From assembly GCF_022458985.1 (NCBI RefSeq), contig NC_061774.1:15586197-15650196 (forward strand): a DNA stretch of 64,000 bases. The letters are read 5' to 3'. Position numbers and translations under genes: made by a program. The notes under the pieces were generated by a model. It did no database searches. It was not told where the DNA came from and saw only the letters and a list, made by a program, of their open reading frames with translations. The DNA comes from Mugil cephalus. Lineage: Eukaryota; Chordata; Actinopteri; Mugiliformes; Mugilidae. Shown here piece after piece: positions 63,726 through 64,000 of the stretch (the stretch's first letter is position 1; each line of letters opens with the position of its first letter).

Positions 63726-64000
63726 CTGCACACACACGCCAGGGCACAATTTATGCATGCACACACACAAAGAGGACATTGTGCCAAAAATAAATATGCG
63801 ACGAAGAACACCAGAGGAGGATTTCCATTAATAAGCAAACACATGTATGCACACAAGAACGTCGGGGTACTTTTGAACACCCACTCGCACAGAGTGCACT
63901 TACTGAGAATCGAATGGAAGCTATTATGCACGCCCACGCGTGCGCGTGCACACACACACTCGCACACGTACGCTCACATTAGGCAGTCAAGAAGCCCAGA

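Overview
The window is nuclear DNA of a ray-finned (teleost) fish. It has spliced genes with GT-AG introns, recognisable teleost orthologues (acod1/irg1, an ES1/GATD3-type gene), fish Tc1 transposons, L2-type LINE debris, long (CA)n and (CTAT)n microsatellites and AATAAA signals. No bacterial, organellar or rRNA/tRNA content was seen. The species cannot be named from this alone.

Layout: 1-3035 (+) is the 3' part of a 'type A' gene. 3.4-11 kb is intergenic with a 138-bp monomer run inside a 2.41-kb tandem duplication. 11033-14602 (-) is a complete 'type B' gene. 16036-17018 (+) is an ES1-like gene. 18863-21478 (-) is acod1, the itaconate-forming cis-aconitate decarboxylase. 22518-26081 (+) is a complete second type A gene, head to head with acod1. 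26.4-43.1 kb is a 16.6-kb local repeat array with a 3.9-kb higher-order unit and carried-along L2 LINE pieces, interrupted by an intact Tc1 transposon (39957-41562). A second, nearly identical Tc1 lies at 46163-47768 in the opposite orientation. 48598-52380 (-) is a second complete type B gene, and 53114-54056 (+) is a broken ES1 copy. 55001-56447 (-) and 59038-60468 (+) are two phytanoyl-CoA-dioxygenase-family genes on the arms of a large inverted repeat. 61658-63725 (-) is the 3' part of a coiled-coil, UBAN-like (TNIP/ABIN-type) gene that continues past the right edge.

The most unusual content is the type A / type B family. Each protein (889 and 872 residues) reads as three consecutive GPR1/FUN34/YaaH (SatP)-like membrane modules followed by a YrdC/Sua5-like domain. 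That joins an organic-acid transporter fold to a threonylcarbamoyl-adenylate synthase fold. Type A keeps the YrdC KxR and SxN motifs; both type B copies have Q in place of the R. The set (A, B, ES1) occurs twice in the same order and orientation, so it is a block duplication with acod1 between the blocks. Sequence identity between the copies is patchy with sharp edges, which suggests gene conversion. Because YaaH proteins move small carboxylates and acod1 makes itaconate, the shared acod1/type A promoter region suggests a carboxylate-handling gene neighbourhood. That link is inference, not shown by the sequence.

Exon coordinates were worked out by eye from splice signals, reading-frame closure and comparison of copies. 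All complete genes listed close in frame from ATG to stop.
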